Shown: positions 22,927 through 31,981, numbered from the stretch's first letter. The stretch: DNA of 56,619 nt from Hyphomicrobiales bacterium (GCA_900472605.1 UCJD01000011.1:1-56619); one strand, 5' to 3'. A program made the numbers and translations. Notes: generated by a model not told the origin, from the sequence alone.

Positions 22927-24243
22927 ATGACATTGGCAAGAGAATTCGAGACGACGCGGTCCGTCGATACACCTGTCGCGTCGCGGGGCAGGCGCACCAG
23001 CGCGGTTATAGGGACAACCATCGGCAACGTTCTCGAGTTATTCGACTTCGCTTCCTACGCGTTCTTCGCGTCAATTATAGCGATGCACTTTTTCCCAGCC
23101 GGAAACGATTTCCTGGCTCTGATGAGCACGTTCGCCGTTTTCGGCGTGGGTTTCGTTGCACGCCCCCTCGGCGCCGTCTTCTTCGGCAGGTTTGGTGACA
23201 GCCAGGGGCGTAAGCTTGCACTCTTGATCTCGATGCCCCTCATGGGCGTCGGAACCCTGCTGGTTGGAGCCACTCCGTCGTATGCCTCGATCGGCATTCT
23301 TGCCCCGATTCTTCTGATCGTGGGCCGCATCATGCAGGGCTTCGCAGCGGGCGGAGAGGTTGGCAATGCAATCGCCTTCCTGCTGGAATGGGCTCCCAAG
23401 CGTCGGCGCGGGCTCTACAGCAGCCTCCAGCAGTGCACCGCATTGCTGGGGACACTGGTGGGCTCCGGCACCGCTGCGATCCTGACCACCGTCCTTTCAT
23501 CGGAGGACCTCCACTCCTGGGGCTGGCGCCTTCCGTTCCTGATCGGTGGCCTCCTGGTTGCGCCGCTCGGCCTCTATCTTCGCCGCTACATCGACGAGAC
23601 CCCCGAGTTCGAAAAGGTGGCTGCGGCTCCTTCCGAACCGGTGACGAGCGAAAGCCATTCCGGATGGGTTCAGGGTGCCAAGGCGCTTGCGATGTGCGGT
23701 GGCTGGGTCGTTTCCTTCTACATCTACCTGATCTATCTGCTGACGTTCATCACCAAGTACGCGGGCGTCGATCCCCAGACGGCTCTGTGGGCGAACTCGG
23801 CAGGCCTTGCATCGATGATGTTCAGCATCCCGCTCTTCGGAGCGATTTCCGACAAGGTGGGGAGGCGCCCGCCGCTTCTGATCGCACTTCTCGTGTCGAT
23901 CGTGGCTCCATACCCGATCTTCGCGCTCCTGATGGACGGTGCGAGCCACGCGCAACTATATCTGATCTTCATCGGTGTCGGAGCGCTGACCGGGGTCTTT
24001 GCTGGCATCATGCCTGCCACGATGTCCGAGATGTTCCCAACCGCATCCCGCACGACAGGCGTCTCGATCAGCTTCGGCCTCGCAACGGCTGTGTTCGGCG
24101 GGTTCGCGCCGTTCATCGCTACCTGGCTCATCAACCTGACTGGCTCACCGCTGTCTCCGACCTACTACGTGATCGCGGCTTCCGTCGTCAGCCTTCTAGC
24201 AATCCTGCGTGTCAGGGAAACGGCTCACGCCGACCTGAAGTAG
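22927..24243 (+). CDS. MFS transporter, metabolite:proton symporter (MHS) family
   Basis: A 438-residue twelve-helix transporter. GTTIGNVLELFDFASYAFFASIIAMHFFP near the N-terminus is typical of the MHS family (ShiA, ProP, citrate and alpha-ketoglutarate carriers). The A-like motif GRFGDSQGRKLALLISM (about residues 86-102), the RIMQGFAAGGEVGNAIAFLLEWAP segment and GAISDKVGRRPPLL complete the pattern. It imports an organic acid or compatible solute with protons. ATG 22927 is chosen for its GGAGGAGAAGC ribosome site over an upstream in-frame start at 22873. It is divergent from the alcohol dehydrogenase, so both may share control. Confidence 0.93.
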   Translation: MTLAREFETTRSVDTPVASRGRRTSAVIGTTIGNVLELFDFASYAFFASIIAMHFFPAGNDFLALMSTFAVFGVGFVARPLGAVFFGRFGDSQGRKLALLISMPLMGVGTLLVGATPSYASIGILAPILLIVGRIMQGFAAGGEVGNAIAFLLEWAPKRRRGLYSSLQQCTALLGTLVGSGTAAILTTVLSSEDLHSWGWRLPFLIGGLLVAPLGLYLRRYIDETPEFEKVAAAPSEPVTSESHSGWVQGAKALAMCGGWVVSFYIYLIYLLTFITKYAGVDPQTALWANSAGLASMMFSIPLFGAISDKVGRRPPLLIALLVSIVAPYPIFALLMDGASHAQLYLIFIGVGALTGVFAGIMPATMSEMFPTASRTTGVSISFGLATAVFGGFAPFIATWLINLTGSPLSPTYYVIAASVVSLLAILRVRETAHADLK

Positions 24244-24282
24244 GCCGCACGCGGCTGCCTTGCAGCGCGCTGATTTCAAGAC

Positions 24283-24314
24283 AAGCACAGGCAGGGTTCT
24301 TCCTCCCTGTGCTT
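24283..24314. terminator. Hairpin between convergent MHS transporter and LysR gene
   Basis: AAGCACAGG (24283-24291) pairs with CCTGTGCTT (24306-24314), followed by CTCCTTT on the plus strand. It lies between two convergent stops, so it may act in both directions. Confidence 0.65.
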
Positions 24315-24324
24315 CTCCTTTGGC

Positions 24325-25245
24325 TCATGTGCCTCGCTTCGCAGCCTCCTGACGTATGGCGTCAATGACAAGTCGCGTTGCACGGGGAAGATATCGCTGA
24401 CGGGGATAGCATAGGTGCCATCCTGGGAACGGGGCGCACCAGTCGTCCAGCAGGTTGACCAAGTCGCCGCGCTCAAGGAATGGTGAAGCCTCCTCGTCGC
24501 CAAGGAAGCATATTCCGGCGTCCTGCATGGCAAGCATTAGGATCAACTGCCTGTCGCTGACCACAAGTGGGCCTGGAACCTTCACCGAGAACCATCGTCC
24601 GTCCTCGTTGAATTCCCAGTCATAGACTTTCCCCGTACCTTTCCATCGCCAGCGCACGCATGGAAAGTTGACGAGATCGCGCGGGTGGTCAGGACGACCG
24701 TTCCGCTCGACAAATCCGGGCGAGGCGACCGCTATCTGGCGCAGTTCCCCGCCCAGACGCACCGCTATCATGTCCAGGTCAATGACTTCACCGATCTTTA
24801 GGACGAGATCGAATCCTTCCGACACGACATTTGGGTCGTGGTCGTCTACCGTGATGTCGATCTCGATTTGAGGAAATTTCAGGCTGAAGTCCGCCAGCAT
24901 CGGCATGAGGAACATCTCAGCCGCGGACCGCGGCGAGTGGATTCTGACCCTTCCTTGCGGATCCATCGACTTGCCCTTCGCCGTCGACAGAGCTTCTGTC
25001 AGTACCGATGCCGCGGGACGGATCTGCTCCAAGAGAGACGCACCTTGTTCAGTGAGTGCAACGTTCCGCGTGGTCCGGACGAACAACTGCACCCCCAGAC
25101 TCTGCTCGAATTGCTTGATGCTCTGTCCGACAGCGGAGCCAGATACGCCAAGCCGTCGCCCAGCTCCGGTGAAGCTGCGTTCCTCGGCCGCCGCCAGGAA
25201 GGCACTCAAGTGTGCGAAGTCATTCGTTTCCGAAAAATTATCCAA
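24325..25245 (-). CDS. LysR family transcriptional regulator
   Basis: A 306-residue LysR-type regulator. The winged helix-turn-helix occupies about residues 8-66: FLAAAEERSFTGAGRRLGVSGSAVGQSIKQFEQSLG, then LFVRTTRNVALTEQG. The effector-binding domain of two periplasmic-binding-like lobes follows. It reads away from the DHA2 transporter/esterase pair across 146 bases that contain a perfect 19-bp palindrome, so it most likely controls that pair and itself. The effector is unknown; an imported ester or toxic compound would fit the target genes. Confidence 0.94.
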   Translation of the reverse strand: MDNFSETNDFAHLSAFLAAAEERSFTGAGRRLGVSGSAVGQSIKQFEQSLGVQLFVRTTRNVALTEQGASLLEQIRPAASVLTEALSTAKGKSMDPQGRVRIHSPRSAAEMFLMPMLADFSLKFPQIEIDITVDDHDPNVVSEGFDLVLKIGEVIDLDMIAVRLGGELRQIAVASPGFVERNGRPDHPRDLVNFPCVRWRWKGTGKVYDWEFNEDGRWFSVKVPGPLVVSDRQLILMLAMQDAGICFLGDEEASPFLERGDLVNLLDDWCAPFPGWHLCYPRQRYLPRATRLVIDAIRQEAAKRGT

Positions 25246-25261
25246 GGCTGTCTTCCTCTAT

Positions 25262-25280
25262 TGCGAAGCAGTGCTTCGCA
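25262..25280. promoter_or_regulatory. Perfect palindrome, candidate LysR operator
   Basis: TGCGAAGCA (25262-25270), one central G, then TGCTTCGCA (25272-25280). It is 17 bases upstream of the LysR start and about 110 bases upstream of the DHA2 transporter start, the usual position for a LysR-type site. A second imperfect dyad, TAGTTT (25307-25312) with AAACTA (25321-25326), lies between it and the transporter gene and could be the activation site. Binding is inferred, not shown. Confidence 0.65.
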
Positions 25281-25391
25281 CGGTTTCAATAAGCAGCCTA
25301 ATTCAATAGTTTCGTTTGGCAAACTAAATCATTCCTGCACGCGGGGTCCCGTATGGGACGCCTCCACCGAACCCGCTTCAAGGAATAGATA

Positions 25392-26801
25392 ATGCAACTT
25401 GCACTAGCGCCTCACGATCGTTCGAAGCTTCTGCTCATCGTCGGATGCTATCTGATGATCCTGCTGGACACCTCCATCGTCATCACAGGCCTTCCGCATA
25501 TCCGGGAGGACATCGGAATGTCCACGTCAGAGCTCGCGTGGGTTCAGAGCATCTACACTCTCCTATTCGGCGGTTGCCTGCTACTGGGTGCTCGAGCCGG
25601 AGATGTCCTTGGCGCACGCCGCGCGCTTGAGATAGGGCTGGCGATTTTCATGGCGATGTCTCTTGCAATTGCCATGGCTCAATCACCCGCTTGGCTGCTG
25701 ACGGCGCGCGCGGCGCAGGGTGTGGGGGCCGCCATCGTCGCTCCTTCGGCGTTGACTCTGCTCTCGACGAATTTTGAGGAAGGACGTAAGCGAAACTGGG
25801 CAGTGGCCTGGTATGGCTCGGCCGCCGGGATCGGCACCAGCCTGGGCTTGGCGCTTGGCGGTCTCCTGGCAGATTATCTCTCCTGGCGCGTAGGCTTCCT
25901 GATCAACGTGCCGGTGGGGCTTTTGCTGATCCTCGCCATGAGGACGTATCTGCGTGAGAGCGTGAGCTCGCCGGTGCGGCTCGACCTCGCTGGTGCCGTG
26001 CTGTCGACCCTGGGATTCGGAGCGATAATCTACTCCGTGACGAGTTTCTCCGAAGGCGGCTGGGCGAACCCATCTACCCTTGCGCCATTCGCGCTCGGGG
26101 TGGTTCTCGTGGCGGGCTTCTTCTGGCACGAGAGCAGAGTAGAGCAGCCATTGGTGCCTCTGTATCTCTTTGGTGACCGTCGCCGGCTCGCTGCCTACAT
26201 CGCGCGGTTCCTGTTCCTTGGGCCTGTAGTCGCCTTTTTCTTTTTCGGCTCGCAACTGATGCAGGGCGTGTATGGCTTCACAGCAACGGAAGCTGGGCTG
26301 GGTTTTCTTCCCATGACAATACCAGCGTTCCTTGCCGCACTGGTCGTGCCCCGCCTGATAGACAAGGTTGGCGGCCCCATGCTGGTGGTCGCAGGGCTGC
26401 TGACGACTTTTCTTGGAGTGGGCTACATGGCGTTTTGCGGTTCATACGCTTCCTTTTGGCCAACGCTCGGTCTGCCGATGGTTCTGGTTGGCGCGGGGCA
26501 GGGTCTGGCACTTGCTCCCATGACATCGACAGGGATTTCCGCTGTTCGCAGGTCCGACCTTGGCGCCGCATCCGGAGTTGTGAACGTGTCCCACCAGCTC
26601 GGCGCGTCATTTGGTCTGGGTCTGTTGAGCGCCGTCGCTGCGTCATTGGTTTCGTCCGATGGCGGTCCAAGCAGCATGATTATCGGCGAGGCACATTTCG
26701 CCTTTGTCGGAGGAAGCGCGATGCTTCTGCTGGCAGTCATCCTTTCTGCGGCGCTGATCCTCAACGGCGGCACTCGATCGCCCGCAGACGCTCAGATTTA
26801 G
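25392..26801 (+). CDS. MFS transporter, DHA2 family (EmrB/QacA-like)
   Basis: A 469-residue transporter with about 14 hydrophobic segments. LLDTSIVITGLPHIREDIGMS is motif D1 of the 14-helix drug:proton antiporters. The A-motif position reads GARAGDVLGARRALEIG (about residues 75-91), and ARAAQGVGAAIVAPSALTLL with GLALGGLLADYLSWRVGFLINVPVG are further DHA2 marks. It probably exports an amphipathic or toxic compound at the cost of the proton gradient. ATG 25392 follows an AAGGAATAGATA leader. It is the first gene of a pair with the carboxylesterase 25 bases downstream, under the divergent LysR regulator. Confidence 0.93.
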   Translation: MQLALAPHDRSKLLLIVGCYLMILLDTSIVITGLPHIREDIGMSTSELAWVQSIYTLLFGGCLLLGARAGDVLGARRALEIGLAIFMAMSLAIAMAQSPAWLLTARAAQGVGAAIVAPSALTLLSTNFEEGRKRNWAVAWYGSAAGIGTSLGLALGGLLADYLSWRVGFLINVPVGLLLILAMRTYLRESVSSPVRLDLAGAVLSTLGFGAIIYSVTSFSEGGWANPSTLAPFALGVVLVAGFFWHESRVEQPLVPLYLFGDRRRLAAYIARFLFLGPVVAFFFFGSQLMQGVYGFTATEAGLGFLPMTIPAFLAALVVPRLIDKVGGPMLVVAGLLTTFLGVGYMAFCGSYASFWPTLGLPMVLVGAGQGLALAPMTSTGISAVRRSDLGAASGVVNVSHQLGASFGLGLLSAVAASLVSSDGGPSSMIIGEAHFAFVGGSAMLLLAVILSAALILNGGTRSPADAQI

Positions 26802-26826
26802 ACTTTAAACAAACCGTGAGGATATC

Positions 26827-28416
26827 ATGAAACATCTTCTAGCCTCCGCGCTAATCCTTTCCATGTCCGGCCCGCTCCATGCAGCTCCCATACAAGCGAG
26901 CAGGGCGGTGACGACGGAGTCTGGTCAGGTCAGCGGAACAGATGACGGAACGACCCTTTCCTACCTGGGCATCCCCTATGCGGCGCCCCCAACTGGACCC
27001 CTGCGTTGGCAGCCACCAAAGGCTGTGAAGCCATGGACGGAGACCCGTGTTGCAGACCATCTCGGCGACTCCTGCCTCCAAAACCCCGACCTTGGTGCGT
27101 TCGCCACTCCGGGCGGTAGCGAAGACTGCCTGTACTTAAATGTCTACGCCGATCGTCAGGGGTTGAATGCAGCGCGTGCAGAAGGTCGGAAGCTGCCAGT
27201 CTTCGTCTGGATCCACGGCGGCGGCCTGGCAGTGGGGCAGGGTGGTGATTACGATCCAAGACGCATAGCCTCCGAAGGAAAGTCCATAGTCGTAACCATG
27301 AACTACCGCCTCGGCATTCTGGGCTTCTTTTCCCATCCAGCAATCGACAAAGAAGGCCATGCGTCCAGCAACTACGGTCATATGGACCAGACCGCGGCCC
27401 TTCAGTGGGTTCATCGTAACATTTCCTCGTTCGGCGGCGACCCCGCGCGTGTCACTCTCTCCGGAGAGTCGTCCGGAGGCACGAGCGTCCTTGCCCAGGT
27501 GATCGCTCCCTCGGCAAAAGATACGTTCCAGCGCGCCGTGATGATGAGCGGCTCCGCCATGATGCTCCGCTGGCCACACTTCGGCGCGCCGACACCGCTC
27601 GATGCCGCTGAGAAAAAGGGAGCGGATTTCGCGGATGCTGTCGGCTGCGGTGGAGCTGACGCGGCGGCGTGCCTGAGGGCGTTGCCAGCGAACGTGGTTC
27701 TGGCGCACCAGAAACCGTACCTGATCGCGCAGACGGTCATCGACGGCGAATACATGCCGCAGCATCCTGCCGACGCATTGAAGACGGGCGACTTCAACGA
27801 CGTATCCATCATCTCCGGAACGAACCGCAACGAGGGACGCTTCTTCGTCGGTTTCCCCGAGAACGAGACTGGCGTGGCGATGAGTGCAGAGACATATCCG
27901 GCAGCGGTGTCAGCGTTCTTCGGCAAAGATCTCGCCCAGAAGGTTGTCGCGGCTTACCCTCTCGCTCAGTTCAACAATCCAAGTGAGGCCTACGCTGCGG
28001 CGACGACCGACTATCTCTTCGCCTGCGGCAATCTGAAGCTCGCCGACACCACCGATCCGAAGGCCAAGGTCCGCGTATACGAATTCGCGGACGAGACGGC
28101 GCCCTCTTATCTGAAGCCCACAAGCTTTTCGCTTGGCTCCGCACACACCTTCGAGCTGGCATATCTCTTCCCAGGCTTCCATGGCGGTGAACTTGGCGAG
28201 CCGGTCGCTCTCAACGACATGCAGGAGAAGCTGGCGTCGGACATGACCGGATTCTGGACGGATTCTACGGGAGCCGAATGGAACGGCTGGCCGCAGTACA
28301 AGGCCGCCGGGGGCGAAATTCTCCGGTTGCGCTTGCCCCACGGAGACACGATCGGACGCGACCAGTTCGCGGCTGAGCACAAGTGCAATTTCTGGGATGG
28401 CACCGGGATCTACTGA
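26827..28416 (+). CDS. Secreted type B carboxylesterase
   Basis: A 529-residue carboxylesterase/lipase. A Sec signal peptide (MKHLLASALILSMSGPLHA) predicts periplasmic location. The oxyanion hole is HGGG at residues 130-133. The nucleophile is Ser215 in GESSG (213-217). SEDCLYLNVY (about 98-107) is the family signature, and GTNRNEGRFF holds the catalytic acidic residue. It hydrolyses carboxylic esters. Co-transcription with the DHA2 exporter suggests a detoxification unit acting on an ester compound, or release of an ester-linked substrate; this is inference. A GAGGATATC leader supports ATG 26827, and a terminator hairpin follows at 28453. Confidence 0.93.
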   Translation: MKHLLASALILSMSGPLHAAPIQASRAVTTESGQVSGTDDGTTLSYLGIPYAAPPTGPLRWQPPKAVKPWTETRVADHLGDSCLQNPDLGAFATPGGSEDCLYLNVYADRQGLNAARAEGRKLPVFVWIHGGGLAVGQGGDYDPRRIASEGKSIVVTMNYRLGILGFFSHPAIDKEGHASSNYGHMDQTAALQWVHRNISSFGGDPARVTLSGESSGGTSVLAQVIAPSAKDTFQRAVMMSGSAMMLRWPHFGAPTPLDAAEKKGADFADAVGCGGADAAACLRALPANVVLAHQKPYLIAQTVIDGEYMPQHPADALKTGDFNDVSIISGTNRNEGRFFVGFPENETGVAMSAETYPAAVSAFFGKDLAQKVVAAYPLAQFNNPSEAYAAATTDYLFACGNLKLADTTDPKAKVRVYEFADETAPSYLKPTSFSLGSAHTFELAYLFPGFHGGELGEPVALNDMQEKLASDMTGFWTDSTGAEWNGWPQYKAAGGEILRLRLPHGDTIGRDQFAAEHKCNFWDGTGIY

Positions 28417-28452
28417 GTAGCTGCTGTATCCTTTAGCCCCCTTTTTCGAGGT

Positions 28453-28487
28453 AGCTGTCCGTCTATGTTTCGCGTAGGCGGACAGCT
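28453..28487 (+). terminator. Rho-independent-type terminator after the carboxylesterase
   Basis: AGCTGTCCGTCTA (28453-28465) pairs with TAGGCGGACAGCT (28475-28487), a 13-bp stem with one T-G pair and a 9-base loop, followed by TTG TT. It closes the transporter/esterase operon and roughly marks the start of the accessory defence-type region. Confidence 0.75.
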
Positions 28488-28636
28488 TTGTTCAGGGGAA
28501 GGCAGCAGACCGCTGACCCCGCTCGCGGCTGCGGTCACAAGCCTACGATTTCGTGCAAATGAGTGACGCCAGTAACCGGAATGAAAGGGATGGAAGTCAT
28601 ATCCAGCACGCTTACTGCTTGCATTGAGAAGTCGAC

Positions 28637-29761
28637 ATGGCCAAGCTCCCCAAGAAAGAAAAGACGTACCCTTCATTCAGGCAACTGCTCGGTGACGCGG
28701 TCAGGAAGAAGCAGACCCGCCCCTTCGATACGGAGCTCAAGGAGCTGCTGAAATCGCCCGGAGTACTCGCCAGGTTGTGGAACAACTGGGCTGAATATCA
28801 CAGGGTCGACTTTGGCCCGGGCAGAGAAGATCCCGATCCCATCGGCGTGCGGGCAGACGTCGAATTCCTGGGCGAAGAGTTCCGGGACAAGCAGGTCACG
28901 TTCAGGACTGACCTTGTAAGCGATATCGGCAAAGGCCGCATCCTGCATGTGGAACAGCAGACAAAGCATAACGAATTGGTCATGCTGCGTCGCATGGCGA
29001 CATACGGATCCTTGATCAGTTCATTTTACAAATATCGAAGAAATCTCCTCCAAATCTATTACTACACGGGCGATCCTATCGCACGGTGGAACGCCGTCGC
29101 AGAACCGCAGGCTACTGTCAACAATGCCAACTGGGCGTCGGCAAACCGATTCGTTTTCATTGATGCAGGGGCTCAGGACCCTTGGGCGATGTTGGGATCC
29201 AAGCACGTCGAGTATGCAATGCTTGGGCTGCTGTCACGAGATGTCCCGAGGCTGGGTGAGTTCGTCGAGGACCTGCTCAGCCTTATGGCGAAGAAATACG
29301 AGCAAGGAAGCCTGGAGTCAGTCGACAAGCTTGTTACATGCGCGATGGTCGCATCTCTTCGAGGTAGGGAGAACATTGTGATGGAAAAATCTTCAGCCAT
29401 GGACAAGGCGCGCCTACAGCGTGATCCTACTCGTTACTACAGCAGATTTCGTCCTCTCATAGGAGAGATGGTTGATGCTCATATCGATGCGGAGGTAAGC
29501 CGACAGGTAAGCGCACAGGTGAGCGAACACAAAGGTAACGTGGAAAACATGATGGAGAGGATTGTGCAGCTTGAAGGAGTTGCAGGGATCCACTTCCCGA
29601 TGCAGTTCATGGACTGGAGCGTTCGTCATCTGTCTGGTGAGCAGTTGAGGGCGCTGGAACTCAGGATCAACGATCACAAAGATATTTACGCCCTCTTCGA
29701 CGCATGTAGCATTCCGCGTGAAGCGCGCGAGGTTCGCGCGAAGACAGCAACATACGGATGA
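28637..29761 (+). CDS. Rpn family (PD-(D/E)XK) recombination-promoting nuclease/putative transposase-like protein
   Basis: A 374-residue protein. The N-terminal half resembles the Rpn/YhgA-type nuclease fold, with TDLVSDIGKGRILHVEQQTKH giving Asp92 and the Glu106-x-Gln108 pair, then RMATYGSLISSFYKYR and LLQIYYYTGD. Rpn proteins are Mg-dependent DNases that raise RecA-independent recombination in E. coli. The C-terminal third is helical and repetitive (AEVSRQVSAQVSEHKGNVENMMERI, residues about 290-314), possibly coiled coil. It starts the accessory block and is not in an obvious operon. The family assignment is by motif only, so it could be another PD-(D/E)XK lineage. Confidence 0.7.
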   Translation: MAKLPKKEKTYPSFRQLLGDAVRKKQTRPFDTELKELLKSPGVLARLWNNWAEYHRVDFGPGREDPDPIGVRADVEFLGEEFRDKQVTFRTDLVSDIGKGRILHVEQQTKHNELVMLRRMATYGSLISSFYKYRRNLLQIYYYTGDPIARWNAVAEPQATVNNANWASANRFVFIDAGAQDPWAMLGSKHVEYAMLGLLSRDVPRLGEFVEDLLSLMAKKYEQGSLESVDKLVTCAMVASLRGRENIVMEKSSAMDKARLQRDPTRYYSRFRPLIGEMVDAHIDAEVSRQVSAQVSEHKGNVENMMERIVQLEGVAGIHFPMQFMDWSVRHLSGEQLRALELRINDHKDIYALFDACSIPREAREVRAKTATYG

Positions 29762-29909
29762 GAGGCTTTAGACTGCGGCTGGTCGCGTGCCAGGAATTTG
29801 TTCCTGAACTGAACGTCGTCGCGAGGTCGAAATTCGCGTTTCAACCATCTTTGACGAATACCCGAAGATTATTGGATTGATGTCACCCCGACCTGGCCAG
29901 CGCGCAGCG

Positions 29910-30132
29910 TCACGCGGGTGGCTGGTTGCCATCTGGTCGATTTCCGCGCGCCGCCCGTCGACCCTGCATGGCCTCGATCTTTCGAATGTTGGCTTCTCGA
30001 AAGCCGCTGTAAACGGTCTCGATGCTTGCGCTTGCGGGCTGCGTGTTGTGGAGGGTGAAAAGCTCGTAGTAGGGTCTGAAGCGGGCCTCGTCATCCTCGA
30101 ACCGCCAGGTCCAACGCCAATCGAACGGACTG
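29910..30132 (-). pseudogene. Start-less coding remnant on the minus strand, unknown family
   Basis: Reading the minus strand, about 70 codons give a protein-like sequence with segments DWRWTWRFEDDEARFRPYYE and HNTQPASASIETVYSGFREA, ending at TGA 29912-29910. The frame runs back to a TAA near 30187 without any ATG, GTG or TTG before the conserved-looking part, so it cannot be translated as it stands. It abuts the truncated nucleotidyltransferase that reads the other way, as if two broken genes were joined near 30132. I do not recognise the family, and the remnant status rests on composition and the missing start. Confidence 0.45.
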
Positions 30133-30135
30133 TCG

Positions 30136-30957
30136 ATGGTGCGAGGGGTCAGCGACGTCGATCTTCTTACTCTCGATACAGACTTCCTGATTTACCAGAC
30201 CAGCGGGCAGAGAGCGCGCTCGGGCGTGTACACTCCGACGCCCAAGACCTCTCTAAGCGTGCTCTCCAATCTGCGAACGGAATCCGAAAAGATCCTGAAG
30301 GATAAGTATCCTGCTGCCACGGTCGACACCGCAGGCGGCAAGGCTATCGCGATTTCCGGCGGATCGTTGCCGCGCCCCGTCGATGTGGTTCCATCGCACT
30401 GGTACGATACCGTAGACTACCAGGCATCAGGACTGGAGCGGGACCGCGGCGTCTATATCCTCGACAAGAAAGTCCCGACCACGTTTTCGAACTATCCCTT
30501 CCTGCACATTCACAGGATCAATCAGCAGGACATTGCCGCTGCCTTCGGACTGAAGAAGGCCATCCGGCTTTGCAAGAACGTGAAGAACGACGCGATCGAA
30601 GAGGGCCGGAAGATCGTGTTCCCGAGCTTCGATATCGCGAGCACCATGTATCACAGCAACCTCGCCAATCTGAGGGTAGGCGCATATTACGAGCTCGCAA
30701 TCCTCGCCGAGACGCAGCGCTTCCTCGACGAACTGTACCATAAACCGCAGACAGCCAGGTCTCTCATGGTCCCGGACGGCTCTCGGCGAATATTCGACAC
30801 CGACGAGAAATACGACGGGTTAAAGAGCCTTTCTGTCGAGATGGATGACCTCGCCAAGCAAGTCGCCAAGGAGCAGAACGTTCTCTTGCGTTACGGAGCC
30901 GAGCCATCGCTGGGAGACAGTCGAACGGTCCTCAACGGAGCTTTCGTTCCGAGCTGA
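30136..30957 (+). pseudogene. 5'-truncated SMODS/CD-NTase-type nucleotidyltransferase
   Basis: 273 codons remain. The frame begins MVRGVSDVDLL, which is the middle of the Pol-beta-type active site: the DxD pair (residues 7 and 9) is present and the third carboxylate is in RPVDVVPSHWYD (about residue 75). The Gly-Ser motif and first helix that must precede DxD are absent, and none of the three upstream frames supplies them. The remainder resembles SMODS-type nucleotidyltransferases, the signal-making enzymes of CBASS. No CBASS effector is next to it. Without GS it is unlikely to be active. A real start elsewhere would require a sequence error upstream. Confidence 0.6.
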
Positions 30958-31453
30958 GGAAAGTCACGGGACGAGTGGGGACAAATCTCAAGACCGGGCG
31001 TTACCCGGCCAGCTCACTGATCGCCACCCTGGTCGAAATCCAAGTACTGAGGCGGAACCATGTCGGTGAGCCAAACGCCATTCTCGGCCTAGATAAAAGG
31101 AAGACCATCGCAAACATCCGCGTTTGTTTCTGACGTTAACGGCGAGGAGAAAGCCAATTTCCGTTCCAAACAAATCAATTGTGCCGCCGATTATTCCGCC
31201 CGCCGATCCGCCCACGAACCCTGACCCCGTTCCGGGCGACGCACCTCTTCCCGATCCGGAACCGGGCGAGCCACTGGAGCCGTTCGTAAAAACAAAATCC
31301 CAGTGGTCGCATTCTCTACATTGCTCCGCAATTTAAGCGACATTTAGGAAGGGTTGCATATATAGGTGGCGTCTTCGCTGCGTTGCATCTGAAGACGTTC
31401 GGTAACCACCGGAAAAGTGCCGGCCGGCCGTATTCCAGAAATGTTCAGGTAAA
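30958..31453. other. Intergenic stretch with one doubtful proline-rich frame
   Basis: 496 bases. The only frame of note runs from TTG 31124 to 31336 (70 codons) and contains PPIIPPADPPTNPDPVPGD followed by more Pro-Asp-Glu-rich sequence, which could be the tail of a small secreted or surface protein. It has no convincing ribosome site and may be chance. The last bases hold the leader of the gene at 31454. Confidence 0.35.
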
Positions 31454-31981
31454 ATGTTTGCAGATATCCCTAAAGCGCACCCGCCGTTGGCGGTTGGCGG
31501 CGTCACATACTCTTTCGCGCATTTGGATAGTTTCGTGGCTACCCTTCCCGAAAAGGGCGTCAACAATGCTGATCTCATTTTCGAGGTTGTATTTTCAAAC
31601 CACGTCTACACAGAGCGCGCGTATTTTGGTGAACCACACGATGTCCTGGACCATCACGGGAGTAAACGAAGATTTGATGTCGACCGGTACGAAATGTCTA
31701 AAACGCTCAGGACTGCGCTCACCGCTAAAATAGCGGCCAATGAATTGACGCATGTATCTAAGCGGTACAGCCAGATAGACAATCTTATCCTGATTGAGAC
31801 AAGTGATGGCGATACGTGGGCGATCGTGTATTGTCTTCAGCCGCGAGACGACATCTCTGTTCGCATGGAAATTCTATCGTGCCATTCTAAACTCGTAGAC
31901 ACGAGCAGCGTGGCCAGGAGAAATCTCAGCTATTTTGCCAGAATGTGCCTGTTTGGACAGAAAAGGGTTCCAAACGCATAA
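31454..31981 (+). CDS. Hypothetical protein, unrecognised family
   Basis: A 175-residue soluble protein. It contains VGGVTYSFAHLDSFVATLPEKG near the N-terminus, LIFEVVFSNHVYTE (about residues 40-53), a KRRFDVDRYEMSK stretch, and ends YFARMCLFGQKRVPNA. It has no signal peptide or membrane segment. Base composition is more AT-rich than the flanking core genes, consistent with acquired DNA. A CAGG element precedes ATG 31454, and a perfect hairpin overlaps its stop, both supporting a real gene. I have a faint memory of similar proteins in other proteobacteria but cannot name a function. Confidence 0.7.
   Translation: MFADIPKAHPPLAVGGVTYSFAHLDSFVATLPEKGVNNADLIFEVVFSNHVYTERAYFGEPHDVLDHHGSKRRFDVDRYEMSKTLRTALTAKIAANELTHVSKRYSQIDNLILIETSDGDTWAIVYCLQPRDDISVRMEILSCHSKLVDTSSVARRNLSYFARMCLFGQKRVPNA

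Noticed and set aside
31124..31336. 70-codon proline-rich frame
   Set aside because: TTG start without a ribosome site and low complexity; not strong enough to list as a gene.
30136..31981. Complete CBASS system
   Set aside because: The nucleotidyltransferase lacks its Gly-Ser motif and no effector or ancillary CBASS gene is adjacent.
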